Positions 33,812 to 43,211 are shown, numbered from the stretch's first letter. The stretch: 64,000 bases of DNA from Bacteroidales bacterium (GCA_004557405.1 SFDZ01000017.1:1-64000), one strand, 5' to 3'. Made by a program: numbers and translations. Notes: generated by a model from the letters alone, not told the origin.

Positions 33812-33841
33812 AAGAGGAGGATAAAATTTTATCCTCCTCTT
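33812..33841 (+). terminator. Terminator of tRNA-Thr: perfect 30-nt palindrome
   Basis: 33812-33841 is fully self-complementary (AAGAGGAGGATAAAA and its complement) and is followed by a T-rich tract. It begins 3 nt after the tRNA 3' end. Confidence 0.75.
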
Positions 33842-33886
33842 TCTGTTTTTTTTGCATCGCTGGTGGTGTTTTATCTAAATTTGTTG

Positions 33887-33894
33887 TATCTTTG
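33887..33894 (+). promoter_or_regulatory. Promoter -7 element of the GH31 gene
   Basis: TATCTTTG followed by CA, 31 nt before the ATG at 33926. No standard TTG partner was found. A GGGAGGTG ribosome-binding site precedes the ATG, unusually strong for this window. Confidence 0.6.
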
Positions 33895-33925
33895 CAGATA
33901 AAATATAACAAATGGGAGGTGCAAC

Positions 33926-36900
33926 ATGAAATCATATTTTTGTACACTTTGTTTATTGATGGCAGTGCCGATGGCATGGGCCGGCCCGATCTGCTGGTAC
34001 GAACCGGCCGACGCAGCGCAAACCGACGAAATCACCGTGTGGTATGACGCTACGCTGGGTGCCGCCGGCCTGAACAATTACGCCGGTGATGTGTATGTAC
34101 ACGCAGGCGTAATCACCAATGCGAGTACCTCTACTTCCGATTGGAAACATGCGCCGCAGTGGCTCGACAATAGTGCCAAATACCTGATGCGGCGTTCGGC
34201 CGACAATCCGAATCTCTATTCGTTGACCATGACACCGGCGACCTATTTCGAACTCGACGATGGTGAAACGATCAGCAGTCTTGCGTTTGTGTTTCGTAAT
34301 GAGGACGGCAAGGTGGTTGGCAAAGATGACGGCGACGCCGATATTATTGTTCGATTTGGAGCGCAAACACAAACGCACAGCGAACTCGGTAGGGTGATTA
34401 GCGTCAGCAATGATGGTACGAATGTGGTGCTTGTTTCCGAAAATGGTCGGCTGATAATCACGCCTTACAACGATTATACGTTCAAAGTAACCACGCGCCC
34501 CGATGGCGTTAGTGCTGACGAACGTCCGAGCATTACGGTCTGTGCGACGCCGTCGGTGGGCTACACCGTAACCGAAACCGACGATTCGTGCATCATCGCT
34601 ACGGCCGAAATGCAGGCCGTGGTCCAAAAACAATTCTCTACCATTTCGTTTGTCAAAGGCGATGTCGCAATACTGACCGAAGCCGCCGGGCTCGTCAATG
34701 CCGCTGTGCCACGTCGCTGCACATTTGCGGGCATGGGCGATCGTGCGTTTTATGGCGGCGGTTACAATGGTCGATATGTCAATCTGAACAATGTCAAAAA
34801 CATTATGAATAACACGCAAACCGGCGGTTGGGACAATACGTGGAGTGCACCGCATAATATCTGCATCCCGTTCTATGTTTCGACCAATGGGTATGGCGTG
34901 CTTTTCGACGACCATTATCGGGGTGCATCGTTTACGCCGTCGAGCCAAGGCACAACGTACGAAACCTATAGCCCTACGCCGATTGCCTATTATTTCGTCG
35001 GAGGCGATGGTTCGTTGGCATCGGTACTCGAAAATTATACGTTTCTGACCGGCCGACAGGAATTGCCTCCCTATTGGGCATTGGGGTATCTGACGTCGCG
35101 CTATGGCTATCACTCGGCCGACGAAGCGGCTGACGTTATCGCAAAAATTAAGGAGGTCGGGTTGCCGCTTGATGCGTTGGTGTTTGACCTCTATTGGCAG
35201 GGCGCAGCGCCTGACGGCATGGGCAATCTCAATTGGTACGCGCCAAATTTCCCCGAACCGACCAAAATGTTGGCGGACTTTGCCGCACAGGACGTGAAAA
35301 CGATTTGCATTACCGAACCGTTTTTTACATCGCAAACAGCAAATTATGAATCGTTGCAGCAGGCCGGCTTTTTTGCCGACAACAGCGTGAGCAACATGGG
35401 GTGGCTGGGCGCCGACAACGTGGGACTGATCGATGCTACCAATCCGGAGGCGATGGATTGGATGTGGCAGTTCTACAAAGCCCGAACGGCAGAGGGCGTG
35501 GCCGGTTGGTGGCTCGACCTCGGCGAACCCGAACAGCACGACGGCGATAGTCAACATCAAGGCGGCACGGTGGAACAGGTGCATAACGAGTTTGGCAACC
35601 TTTGGCTGGAGCGCGTTTATCGCGGTTTGAAAGAGGATTTTCCCAATCAACGCCGTTTCTTAATGCCGCGAGCAGGCACATCGGGTATGCAGCGTTACAG
35701 CGCATTCCCGTGGTCGGGCGACATCAGACGCTCGTGGCAGGGATTGCAGGCGCAGATTCCAACCTTGCTCTGTGCCGGTATGTCGGGTGTGGCCTATATG
35801 GGAAGCGATGTCGGCGGTTTCGCGGCTACCGGCACCGATGCCGAACTCTATCTCCGATGGGTGCAGTTTGCAACCTTCTCGCCTATGTTGCGCACACATA
35901 GTCCGTTGTTGCCCGAACCTTACAATGAGTGTTATGCCAATGTGTTGCCGCAGGTGAGTCGATATATTCACATGCGCTATCGTTATTTGCCGTATAACTA
36001 TACGTTGGCTTACGAAAATGCCACTGCCGGAACACCGTTGGCACGGCCGGTCAACTTCTACGGCGATGCCACAGGTTTGCTCGACAACTGTATCGACGAG
36101 TATTTGTGGGGCAAAGATTTGCTGGTGGCACCGGTGATGACAACCGATGCTGCGCGCAACATCACTTTCCCTGACGGCGAATGGGTCGATATGAACAATC
36201 CGAAAAATAGTTATTCGGCAGGAACTACCGTTGCCTATTCGGCACCACTCGAGGTGTTGCCGCTTTTCGCGCGCAAGGGCTCGTTCATTACTACTTTGAC
36301 ACAGACGGAGATGACCTCGACAGCCGATGCCGATATGTCGCAACTATCGGTTATCTATTTCCCGAGTGGCAATGACGAGGCTGCGGCACTCATTTTCGAC
36401 GACGACCATACTTCGACTACTTCGCCGGCCGATGGCAAGTATAGTCTGACTACGTTACGCGGTTATGCCACGTCCACGCAGGAGATTATCGAGTATGCCA
36501 CCGCAGGCGACGGCTATCCCGATATGCCGCAAACGCGTACATTCACATTTGTCATGCCATGCTATAAATCAGCAGTAACGAGCGTTGATGTTGATAACAT
36601 GTTGCTCGATCGGTACACTACGAGTGCCGATTTGGAACATGCGGCAACCGGCTATTTCTGCGATGCCGATAATACCCTATATATTAAAGTGCGTTTGGAC
36701 GACACCGAGGCACGTATCGCTGTTAATACCGAGTCGACAAGTTTATCGCCTCAAGTACTTGATTATCAACTTGTTCTTGATTATGAAGCGCATGCGCAAC
36801 TGCTGTGTTATACGTTGCCTGTGGCGTGTCGCACGGCGTCGGTTACTATTTGCGACCTCAGCGGGCGTACCGTGGCGGTGGTCGATGTAACACCCGAAGC

Positions 36901-37015
36901 CGGTGTACATACTCAACCATGCACATTGCCGGCCGGTGTCTTTGTCGGGCGACTGAATGCCGTAACGACTGATGGCGCATCTATTTCGTGCGTCGCCAAA
37001 TTTGTCGTGCGCTGA
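33926..37015 (+). CDS. Secreted glycoside hydrolase family 31 protein, probable T9SS cargo
   Basis: 1029 residues. A signal peptide ends AWAGPICWYEP. An N-terminal carbohydrate-binding-like domain (~20-150) with ITVWYDATLG follows. The GH31 catalytic region (~230-760) includes PPYWALGYLTSRYGY. The candidate nucleophile is D531 in WWLDLGEPE and the acid/base D599 in WSGDIRRSW. The nucleophile motif deviates from the usual W-x-D-M-N-E. The C-terminal ~75 residues (TICDLSGRTVAVVDV, ending CVAKFVVR) resemble a T9SS sorting domain. Likely an alpha-glucan or other alpha-glycoside hydrolase or transglycosylase outside the cell; the substrate is not determinable. It ends 5 nt from convergent mgsA. 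Confidence 0.88.
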   Translation: MKSYFCTLCLLMAVPMAWAGPICWYEPADAAQTDEITVWYDATLGAAGLNNYAGDVYVHAGVITNASTSTSDWKHAPQWLDNSAKYLMRRSADNPNLYSLTMTPATYFELDDGETISSLAFVFRNEDGKVVGKDDGDADIIVRFGAQTQTHSELGRVISVSNDGTNVVLVSENGRLIITPYNDYTFKVTTRPDGVSADERPSITVCATPSVGYTVTETDDSCIIATAEMQAVVQKQFSTISFVKGDVAILTEAAGLVNAAVPRRCTFAGMGDRAFYGGGYNGRYVNLNNVKNIMNNTQTGGWDNTWSAPHNICIPFYVSTNGYGVLFDDHYRGASFTPSSQGTTYETYSPTPIAYYFVGGDGSLASVLENYTFLTGRQELPPYWALGYLTSRYGYHSADEAADVIAKIKEVGLPLDALVFDLYWQGAAPDGMGNLNWYAPNFPEPTKMLADFAAQDVKTICITEPFFTSQTANYESLQQAGFFADNSVSNMGWLGADNVGLIDATNPEAMDWMWQFYKARTAEGVAGWWLDLGEPEQHDGDSQHQGGTVEQVHNEFGNLWLERVYRGLKEDFPNQRRFLMPRAGTSGMQRYSAFPWSGDIRRSWQGLQAQIPTLLCAGMSGVAYMGSDVGGFAATGTDAELYLRWVQFATFSPMLRTHSPLLPEPYNECYANVLPQVSRYIHMRYRYLPYNYTLAYENATAGTPLARPVNFYGDATGLLDNCIDEYLWGKDLLVAPVMTTDAARNITFPDGEWVDMNNPKNSYSAGTTVAYSAPLEVLPLFARKGSFITTLTQTEMTSTADADMSQLSVIYFPSGNDEAAALIFDDDHTSTTSPADGKYSLTTLRGYATSTQEIIEYATAGDGYPDMPQTRTFTFVMPCYKSAVTSVDVDNMLLDRYTTSADLEHAATGYFCDADNTLYIKVRLDDTEARIAVNTESTSLSPQVLDYQLVLDYEAHAQLLCYTLPVACRTASVTICDLSGRTVAVVDVTPEAGVHTQPCTLPAGVFVGRLNAVTTDGASISCVAKFVVR

Positions 37016-37020
37016 AACGA

Positions 37021-37488
37021 TTATTGCAATTTGCGGTTCTTGTAGTTGTTGATGCACTCGGGCAGAATTGGCTGATAATTAGCATCTTTCCATAGCGGAC
37101 TTGTCAGTATCATGTCGGCTGTGGTGCGGTTGGTGGCAAAGGCAATGTTGTAGAGCGATGCCAAACGACTCAGCGCGCCCACGTCTTGCTGATGACCTTG
37201 CGTAATCAGGTTGTCGCAAAAGAATATCAGACAGTCGATTTTGCCTTCGGCAATCATGGCACCGATTTGCTGGTCGCCGCCAAGCGGACCCGATAATAGG
37301 CGTATCACTTCCAAATGTGTGGCACCGTCTGCCGTCGTCTCGTCGGTCGGCAACTCGACTGTGGCGATGAGTTTGCCGGTGGTGCCGGTGGCGTAGAGCG
37401 TGTGTTTCGATAACTCTTGCCGGTTAAATTTCACCCACTCAATCAGTTCTTGTTTGCGGGCATCGTGTGCTACTAATGCAATTTTCAT
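37021..37488 (-). CDS. mgsA: Methylglyoxal synthase
   Basis: Converts dihydroxyacetone phosphate to methylglyoxal and phosphate, a glycolytic overflow bypass under phosphate limitation. The 155-residue product begins MKIALVAHDARKQELIEWV. It shows the phosphate-binding ATGTTGKL and LSGPLGGDQQIGAMIAEG, followed by CLIFFCDN with a catalytic-region Asp. Length and motifs match the family fully. It converges on the GH31 gene with no terminator hairpin evident between them. Confidence 0.95.
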   Translation of the reverse strand: MKIALVAHDARKQELIEWVKFNRQELSKHTLYATGTTGKLIATVELPTDETTADGATHLEVIRLLSGPLGGDQQIGAMIAEGKIDCLIFFCDNLITQGHQQDVGALSRLASLYNIAFATNRTTADMILTSPLWKDANYQPILPECINNYKNRKLQ

Positions 37489-37530
37489 AACTATTCTTCT
37501 TTTTTTTGTTTCTGTTTGTGGTCAAACTTA

Positions 37531-37560
37531 TTGCGGTTGACCATTTTTTTTGTAACTTTG
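37531..37560 (+). promoter_or_regulatory. Promoter of the secreted protein at 37.6 kb
   Basis: TTG at 37531-37533, a 19-nt spacer and TAACTTTG at 37553-37560, followed by CA, 29 nt before the ATG. Confidence 0.75.
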
Positions 37561-37589
37561 CAACAAATTCTATGCAAAAGTTGTTAAAT

Positions 37590-38795
37590 ATGAAAAAGAT
37601 AGTTCTTCTGTGTTCGTTTTTAGCGTTGGCAAACGTTGTGTCGGCGCGTACTGTCAAATTGACAATGTCGGATTATTTTACAACCGATGCATCAAATAGT
37701 ACGTTTGTGGTGTCGGATACCGACAAAGGCATTACGCTGACCGCCGGCAAGGGAACGTATGGCGCGAAGTCGGGTTATTTTGCAAATGGCGGTGATGTGC
37801 GTGTGCAGTTTGGTGCCACGCTTAAGGTAACGACTACCGATCCGCATATCACACAAATTGAATTTATTCTCTCATCGCAGGGCAAAGAACGTTTGCCTGA
37901 ATTGCAAGTGGATAATGGTGTTGCCCAAGTAACCAACGACCCCGATTATACAGCGATGTGGGATGGTAATGCGCAAACAGTAACGTTTACGGTTGGCAAT
38001 AATAGTTATGGTAGCAAATCAAAAGAAAAAGGCCAACTCTGTTTCACGGCCATTCGCATTGTAACCGATGGCAGCGGTGCCGACGACGACGACACGCCCG
38101 ATCTGACCAAGGAATATCCGTTGACGCAGGGACGCGCATTCTATTGGGGAACGAGTAGTGGTTGTAGCAATTTCAGCGTCGAACTCTATTCGGACGGCAT
38201 CTATTTTGGCACGGTCGATGGTGAGGAAACTATCGAAGGAACAGGCACTTATGCAACGTTTGATATCTTTTCGGATAACCAACATTCGTTTATCGGGGCT
38301 TATTCCACGACGGTCGGCACCGACAAGGTTGGCGGGTTGGCTGCGGGCGGCATTTCGCAATGGCACGTTTGCGGACGTGGCGACTGCGCAAGTGATTATA
38401 TCGTAAGTGGCTCGCTGTCAGTTGGTTGTACGCCAAGCGGCAAGTATAATTTTGTGTACGATGTAGTCGATGGCGCAGGCAATAAGCACCAAGGGCAAGC
38501 ATTGGGCATCGCGTTGCAGGCGTTCACCGAAAACGGCGACAGTTACACGTTGTCAAATGTATGCACCGATGCCGATGTCGATGCTTTGTCGCCTGTCGAA
38601 ATGGCAGCAACAGTTTATGCGATTGACGGACAAATTGTTGTTAATCAGTCTGTCGCGTCGGATGTGGCAGTGTACGATTTGTTAGGTCGCTGTGTGGCGC
38701 GGTATGCGGCTTGCACACAAACAGTTGTGCCGATGGCGCGTGGCATCTATGTGGTGCAAAGCGGTGCCGGCGTAGCGAAAGTTGTGGTGCGATAA
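37590..38795 (+). CDS. Secreted protein of unknown function, probable T9SS cargo
   Basis: 401 residues. A signal peptide (MKKIVLLCSFLALANVVSAR) is followed by a beta-rich region (~25-165) with ITQIEFILSSQGKERLPEL, recalling plant-type or lipocalin-like secreted domains of Bacteroidales. A Gly/Ser-rich segment comes next. The last ~45 residues (AVYDLLGRCVARYAAC, ending VAKVVVR) resemble a T9SS type A sorting domain. No enzyme motif was recognised. ATG 37590 is chosen because it starts the signal peptide and follows the promoter; the frame is open back to 37506 through that promoter. Confidence 0.8.
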   Translation: MKKIVLLCSFLALANVVSARTVKLTMSDYFTTDASNSTFVVSDTDKGITLTAGKGTYGAKSGYFANGGDVRVQFGATLKVTTTDPHITQIEFILSSQGKERLPELQVDNGVAQVTNDPDYTAMWDGNAQTVTFTVGNNSYGSKSKEKGQLCFTAIRIVTDGSGADDDDTPDLTKEYPLTQGRAFYWGTSSGCSNFSVELYSDGIYFGTVDGEETIEGTGTYATFDIFSDNQHSFIGAYSTTVGTDKVGGLAAGGISQWHVCGRGDCASDYIVSGSLSVGCTPSGKYNFVYDVVDGAGNKHQGQALGIALQAFTENGDSYTLSNVCTDADVDALSPVEMAATVYAIDGQIVVNQSVASDVAVYDLLGRCVARYAACTQTVVPMARGIYVVQSGAGVAKVVVR

Positions 38796-38803
38796 TTGCT
38801 CTG

Positions 38804-39298
38804 TCAGGGCAGTTGCTCGATGGCGGCTGCTATGATGCCGTATTCAAATCCGCGCCCTTGCGCAAAACGTATGAGTTTGGCTTTGCGGTCGTATTCGTCG
38901 CGATATTTTAACCCTTTCAGTTTGGTTTGCAGCAGTGTTGTAACTGTTTGCTGATAGGTTGCGTCGTCTATTTGGTCGATGGCTTCGGCAATGGTTTCTT
39001 CGGCTATGTTTTTGGTGCGCAACATCATGGCTATTTTTGTTTTTCCCCACTGATTGAAACGAAATTTGTCGCGTACAAAAGCGTTGCAGTAGCGTTGCTC
39101 GTTCAGAAAATTTTCTTGTTTCAAATAGTCGATGATTTTGTCGATGTGTTCGGGTGCGCAAGCCCATGTTTGCAACTTGGTGCGCACGTCGGCTTCGCAA
39201 TGTTCGGCTGTGGCGCAGTAGGCCGACGCTTTGAACAACATTTGTTCGTAGGTGCGTGTGTTAGCGGAGTTGTGTGTTGTAGAAGTCGGTGTACGCAT
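38804..39298 (-). CDS. recX: RecX-family regulatory protein
   Basis: Modulator of RecA filaments. 164 residues with RecX three-helix repeats: SAYCATAEHCEADVRTKLQTW, KIIDYLKQENFLNEQRYCNAFVRDKFRFNQWGK split over two repeats, and a C-terminal RDEYDRKAKLIRFAQGRGFEY. Bacteroidales members start with a similar 'ASYCSxxEHC' segment. Start 39298 lies inside the end of porW (38-nt overlap); a later ATG at 39241 would remove the overlap but leave only a short lead-in. It converges on the secreted-protein gene ending at 38795. recA is not in the window. Confidence 0.85.
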   Translation of the reverse strand: MRTPTSTTHNSANTRTYEQMLFKASAYCATAEHCEADVRTKLQTWACAPEHIDKIIDYLKQENFLNEQRYCNAFVRDKFRFNQWGKTKIAMMLRTKNIAEETIAEAIDQIDDATYQQTVTTLLQTKLKGLKYRDEYDRKAKLIRFAQGRGFEYGIIAAAIEQLP

Positions 39299-41987
39299 CG
39301 AATCCCAATAAGTTGATGAGTGTCAAATTTTCGTCGGCTATGGGTAGTAGGTTGGCGCATTGCGCGAATATGCGTGCCAGCGTTTCGTCGGTGGCGGCTA
39401 GGTTGGTGTACCAACGTGTTTCGTCGAGATTTTCGAATCCTGCCACGAGTATCACTTTGCGACCGTCGAGCACGCGCTGTGCAAAGTCGTAATCTTTTAC
39501 CAAAAATTTCGAGAAGTTGTAGGCAGCCAAGTCGAACAGCAGTTGGTTTTGCTGCGTTTCGTCGGCCGGTTGCAATATGAGTGTAAAAGGTGTTTTGCGT
39601 TCCGGCGAATAGTTTTTGTCGGTAATCGGTTCATCGACTTCGGCTTGCAGTTCCTGTTGTCGCAGGGCGGCCAAACTGCCGGTGGTGCCTTGCTGTGCCT
39701 CTTTGCCCTGCGATATCAGTGCCAGAATATCTTTACTCATGCCGGCAACGTCGCTTTGCGGATATTGCGCCACAAGGGTTTCCAGCGCTGTGCGGAATTG
39801 CTCTTGCGGAGCGGTTTTGCCGATGCTCAACGCGTGTAGGAAGGCAAATTTCGGCATCAGGGTCGAGAGCGGATAGTTTTGCTGTATGTAGTTGTAGTTG
39901 GCGGCCACAGCGGCAAAGTTGTTGTGGCTGTAGTCGGCATAGGTGGCGTTGTAGAGCGAGTCCTGCAAGGCATACATTTTTGCAACGCGTTCGGCGTAGT
40001 CGGGCTGCGACAGAATGACGGCTTGTTTGCTGTCGGGGAACTTGTCGATGATGCGTTGGCGCATGGCGTTTTGCTTGTCGGCCGATTGCTTGTGTCCGTA
40101 GATGCGGTATAGGGCGTAGTAGCAATCGAGCAATCGTGCGCCGTTCGGAAAACGCTTTTCGTATTCTTTGAGGGTGTTTTCGGCAGCATCGCGGTCTTCC
40201 AATTTGTTCTCGTAGATGTCGGCCATAGTGAGCAATGCTTCGGCTATTTCGGCATTCGATTGCGCTATTTGTTCGGCTGTTTTGGGAATCTGCGACAGGT
40301 AGAACGCCGGATTTTTATTGTCGTCGATAGGTGTCTTGAGGCTGTCGGGCGTTTCGTCGGTTTCGTCGCCGGTGCCGCTGTCGTCCACTATCATCGCCGA
40401 TTTGTTCAGGCGTCGCCAGTTGTCTTCCAATTTGCGTTGTCCCCAACGTTTGGTGAATTGCGCGCGTCCGCTGGTGATGAGTTGTTGGTTGTAGAAATAC
40501 CATTCGCCGGTGGTGCCTGCGGCGGGCATCCCAAAACCCATACCCGGCACATCGTCGGCCATCGATCCGGCCATGGCCTCGGCGTCGGCTTCGCGTCGGC
40601 GGGCTTCCTCCTCTTCGGCGACGATTTGCGCAATTATTTTATCGACAATGGCGCGTTGCTCTGCTTCCGGCAGTTGCGACAGGTGTTGCAAACTGTCTTG
40701 CAGAACGACAATGTTGTTGTTTTGCGCCAATTCGCCCAATGTTTCGGCCAATTTGATGGTGCGCGCATAATCATCGTGTGTGGCGGGAACGATGGTGGCG
40801 GCTTCTTCGTAGCACGGATGTGCATCGAGGTATTGCTTGTCGTGGTAGTATATGTCGCCCAATTTCAGCAGAACGACAGCTTTTTCGATGCCGTTGCGTG
40901 TGCTCGATTCGATGGCTTTTTTATAGGCTTCGATGGCTTCAACGGACTGATTGTCATACAGATAAATGTTTCCCAACGCATAGTAAACTTGGTCGAGGTA
41001 GTCTTTGTTGTTGGGATTTTTGCTCATTTTTTCGAGCGTTTTGATGGCTTTGGGTAAATTGTCCGTTTCGGATGTCAGCATTTGCATGCGGGCATTGAAT
41101 TCTACGGTGTAGTTTGGCGCGTGTTTCACCACATAGCGAAAGTGCTCGTTGGCTGTTTGGCGTTCACCTTTTTGGAGCAGCAACTGTCCGAGTATATAGT
41201 GAAAGCGCACGCGTTGATACCGATTTTTTTCGGCCTCGCAGGCTATCTGCAAAAATGGTACGGCCTCCATCGCTTTTTGTTCTTTGAGCAAAAGGTCGGC
41301 TTTGGTGGCTGCATACAAACCGTTTAAGTCCGATGGCACCTCGTTTTCGTTTATTTTGCCGAGAACCTCTTCGGCTTCGTAATACCACTGCATCTCGGCG
41401 TAGGCGCGTGCCATCCAAATGCGTGCTTCGGTAACGGCGGCCGGCTCGTTGGCGTAGTGCTTGGTGATGTAGGTGAATGTGCCTACCGCACCTATGAAAT
41501 CGGCTTTGCTGAATTCTGCCTGCCCCAGCAGCAGCCACGCTCTGACCACTTGCGGATTGAACTCTTTCTTGTTGTACCAATGCTGATAGTCAGGGTCTTT
41601 CGATTTCTTCGGATTCTTTTGCGGCTTTTTGGTGATGCTGTGCAGTTTGATTGTTTTACGGCATTTTTCTATCACTACATCCATAGTACCACTGACGGCG
41701 GCGCCGTTCTCGTGCACCGAAATCGGATACATGGGAAGTACTTTCGAGTAGTCGTCCGTCATCGATTTTTGCATCTGTGCAATGCCTTTGTCGTAGTTGT
41801 TTCGTGCGTTGAAGTTGATGTTGTATTTCGACGTAACGTAATGGAACGACCGCGTTGCCGCCGTGTTTTTTTTGGTGGAACAGCCTGTTGCCGAGAGTAT
41901 TATGCAACAAACTAATGCAAAATATGTTGTCCGATGTCGGTTCAAAAGTGCGCTGATATTGTGTAAGTATAACGTGGCAAAGCACAT
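39261..41987 (-). CDS. porW: T9SS-associated lipoprotein PorW/SprE (TPR protein)
   Basis: Outer-membrane-associated lipoprotein required for type IX secretion. 908 residues. The N-terminal export signal ends in the lipobox LSATGCSTKKN (Cys36). FHYVTSKYNINFNARNNYDKG follows at the mature start, as in PorW/SprE. Many TPR-like helices come next (LLLGQAEFSKADFIGAVGTF, YYALGNIYLYDNQSVEAIEAYKKA), then an acidic Glu/Arg coil (EEEEARRREADAEAM). ATG 41987 is preferred because a promoter -7 (TACATTTG) ends 14 nt before it; the frame is open to 42137. It shares its 3' end with recX. Several probable T9SS cargo genes lie within 22 kb. Confidence 0.87.
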   Translation of the reverse strand: MCFATLYLHNISALLNRHRTTYFALVCCIILSATGCSTKKNTAATRSFHYVTSKYNINFNARNNYDKGIAQMQKSMTDDYSKVLPMYPISVHENGAAVSGTMDVVIEKCRKTIKLHSITKKPQKNPKKSKDPDYQHWYNKKEFNPQVVRAWLLLGQAEFSKADFIGAVGTFTYITKHYANEPAAVTEARIWMARAYAEMQWYYEAEEVLGKINENEVPSDLNGLYAATKADLLLKEQKAMEAVPFLQIACEAEKNRYQRVRFHYILGQLLLQKGERQTANEHFRYVVKHAPNYTVEFNARMQMLTSETDNLPKAIKTLEKMSKNPNNKDYLDQVYYALGNIYLYDNQSVEAIEAYKKAIESSTRNGIEKAVVLLKLGDIYYHDKQYLDAHPCYEEAATIVPATHDDYARTIKLAETLGELAQNNNIVVLQDSLQHLSQLPEAEQRAIVDKIIAQIVAEEEEARRREADAEAMAGSMADDVPGMGFGMPAAGTTGEWYFYNQQLITSGRAQFTKRWGQRKLEDNWRRLNKSAMIVDDSGTGDETDETPDSLKTPIDDNKNPAFYLSQIPKTAEQIAQSNAEIAEALLTMADIYENKLEDRDAAENTLKEYEKRFPNGARLLDCYYALYRIYGHKQSADKQNAMRQRIIDKFPDSKQAVILSQPDYAERVAKMYALQDSLYNATYADYSHNNFAAVAANYNYIQQNYPLSTLMPKFAFLHALSIGKTAPQEQFRTALETLVAQYPQSDVAGMSKDILALISQGKEAQQGTTGSLAALRQQELQAEVDEPITDKNYSPERKTPFTLILQPADETQQNQLLFDLAAYNFSKFLVKDYDFAQRVLDGRKVILVAGFENLDETRWYTNLAATDETLARIFAQCANLLPIADENLTLINLLGFDAYTDFYNTQLR

Positions 41988-42001
41988 TTTATTATCCGAT
42001 G

Positions 42002-42032
42002 CAAATGTACAAAAAAAAACTGACCGTTCAAA
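42002..42032 (-). promoter_or_regulatory. Promoter of porW(-recX)
   Basis: TTTG at 42032-42029, a 19-nt spacer and TACATTTG at 42009-42002, followed by CA. The leader is only about 11 nt. Confidence 0.65.
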
Positions 42033-42096
42033 ACTTATTTTCCGCTTTGTCGTATGCGCTTGTTTTTTGGCAACGTGCCGCCGCAACATAAAAAAA

Positions 42097-42124
42097 CGAG
42101 AACGCACTGTGTTGTGCGTTCTCG
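42097..42124 (-). terminator. Terminator after rubrerythrin gene
   Basis: A perfect 11-bp stem (42097-42107 with 42114-42124) and a 6-nt loop, followed leftward by six T. It lies 28 nt after the stop codon. Confidence 0.85.
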
Positions 42125-42152
42125 GTCGATGTTTCATTTGGTTGCAACCGGC

Positions 42153-42698
42153 TTATTTTTTGAAGTAGCGATTGTACAACCCTTCGAAACCTTTGCCGTG
42201 GCGTGCTTCGTCTTTGGCCATCTCGTGCACGGTGTCGTGAATAGCATCGAGGTTCAACTCTTTGGCACGTTTGGCTATACGCATCTTGTCTTCGCAAGCG
42301 CCGGCTTCGGCGTTCATGCGCTTTTCGAGGTTGGTTTTGGTGTCCCAAACTACTTCGCCGAGCAGTTCGGCAAATTTGGCGCAGTGTTCGGCCTCTTCCC
42401 AAGCGTAGCGTTTGAAGGCTTCGGCCACTTCGGGATAACCTTCGCGGTCGGCTTGGCGCGACATGGCAAGATACATGCCTACTTCGGTGGCTTCGCCGAG
42501 GAAGTGCGCGTTCAAGTCTTTTTTCATCTCGTCGTCGGTGTCTTTGGCAATGCCGATGACATGTTCGGTTACGAAGTTGAGGGCGGCCGACTCGTCGAGC
42601 ACTTTCCATTCAACCAATTGTTTGCATTGTGGGCAGCGTTCGGGTGCTTCGTTGCCTTCGTGTACATAGCCGCAGATGGGGCAAATAAATTTTTTCAT
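42153..42698 (-). CDS. Reverse rubrerythrin (N-terminal rubredoxin-like domain plus diiron domain)
   Basis: Reduces hydrogen peroxide in anaerobes. The 181-residue protein has the rubredoxin-like Fe(SCys)4 site at its N-terminus (ICPICGYVHEGN and CPQC, residues 6-25). This is reversed relative to classical rubrerythrin. A ferritin-like diiron domain follows, with Glu/His ligands in AHFLGEATEVGM, AWEEAEHCAKF, MNAEAGACEDK and AKDEARHGKGF. It sits 27 nt after perR in the same operon, as expected for a peroxide-responsive gene. Confidence 0.92.
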   Translation of the reverse strand: MKKFICPICGYVHEGNEAPERCPQCKQLVEWKVLDESAALNFVTEHVIGIAKDTDDEMKKDLNAHFLGEATEVGMYLAMSRQADREGYPEVAEAFKRYAWEEAEHCAKFAELLGEVVWDTKTNLEKRMNAEAGACEDKMRIAKRAKELNLDAIHDTVHEMAKDEARHGKGFEGLYNRYFKK

Positions 42699-42725
42699 AG
42701 TAGTAATTTTTTTTTGTGTTAATAA

Positions 42726-43151
42726 TTATAATTTGTATTGCATTCTCTTTCGATTGCAGGCGGCGCAAATGCCGTAGGTGCAGTGCTGTTCGGTCTGAAG
42801 GGTGAACCCACGCGGCAGTCTGTAGCGCATCCTTGTGGAGTGTACATCAAATATTGTACCACAGTCGGTGCACTGAAAATGTGTGTGAACCGAGGTGTCG
42901 AAATCGTAGCGCGCACATTTTTCGTCGATGGTCAATTCGGATACTAAACCTTTGGCAACGAATAGGTTGATGGTGTTGTAAATGGTGCGTTGCGTTACTT
43001 TCGGGTAATGTGCGCTCAGCCGCTCGTATATCTCTTCGATGGTGGCATGCGTGCGGTTGTGATACAGGTCGTCCATCACAATGGTACGTTGCAGTGTCGG
43101 TGTGATGCCGGCGGCTTTCAGATAGGCTTCGGCTGTGAACGGCTCATTCAT
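42726..43151 (-). CDS. Fur-family transcriptional regulator, PerR-like
   Basis: Metal-dependent repressor, 141 residues. An N-terminal winged helix (THATIEEIYERLSAHYPKVT, then QRTIYNTINLFVAKGLV) is followed by a dimerisation domain with HTHFQCTDCGTIFDV and a second CxxC (CAAC), which together form the structural zinc site. The direct link to rubrerythrin favours a PerR (peroxide) role over Fur or Zur. The operon is probably autoregulated; I could not pick a certain operator by eye. Confidence 0.87.
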   Translation of the reverse strand: MNEPFTAEAYLKAAGITPTLQRTIVMDDLYHNRTHATIEEIYERLSAHYPKVTQRTIYNTINLFVAKGLVSELTIDEKCARYDFDTSVHTHFQCTDCGTIFDVHSTRMRYRLPRGFTLQTEQHCTYGICAACNRKRMQYKL

Positions 43152-43180
43152 TTTCTCTGATTGTAAATTTTCAACGATTG

Positions 43181-43211
43181 CAAAATTAGTGAATTTATTT
43201 CATCTGTGCAA
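43181..43211 (-). promoter_or_regulatory. Promoter of perR-rubrerythrin operon
   Basis: TTG at 43211-43209, a 20-nt spacer and TAATTTTG at 43188-43181, followed by CA. The -33 part lies inside the end of the upstream HAD gene. Confidence 0.65.
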
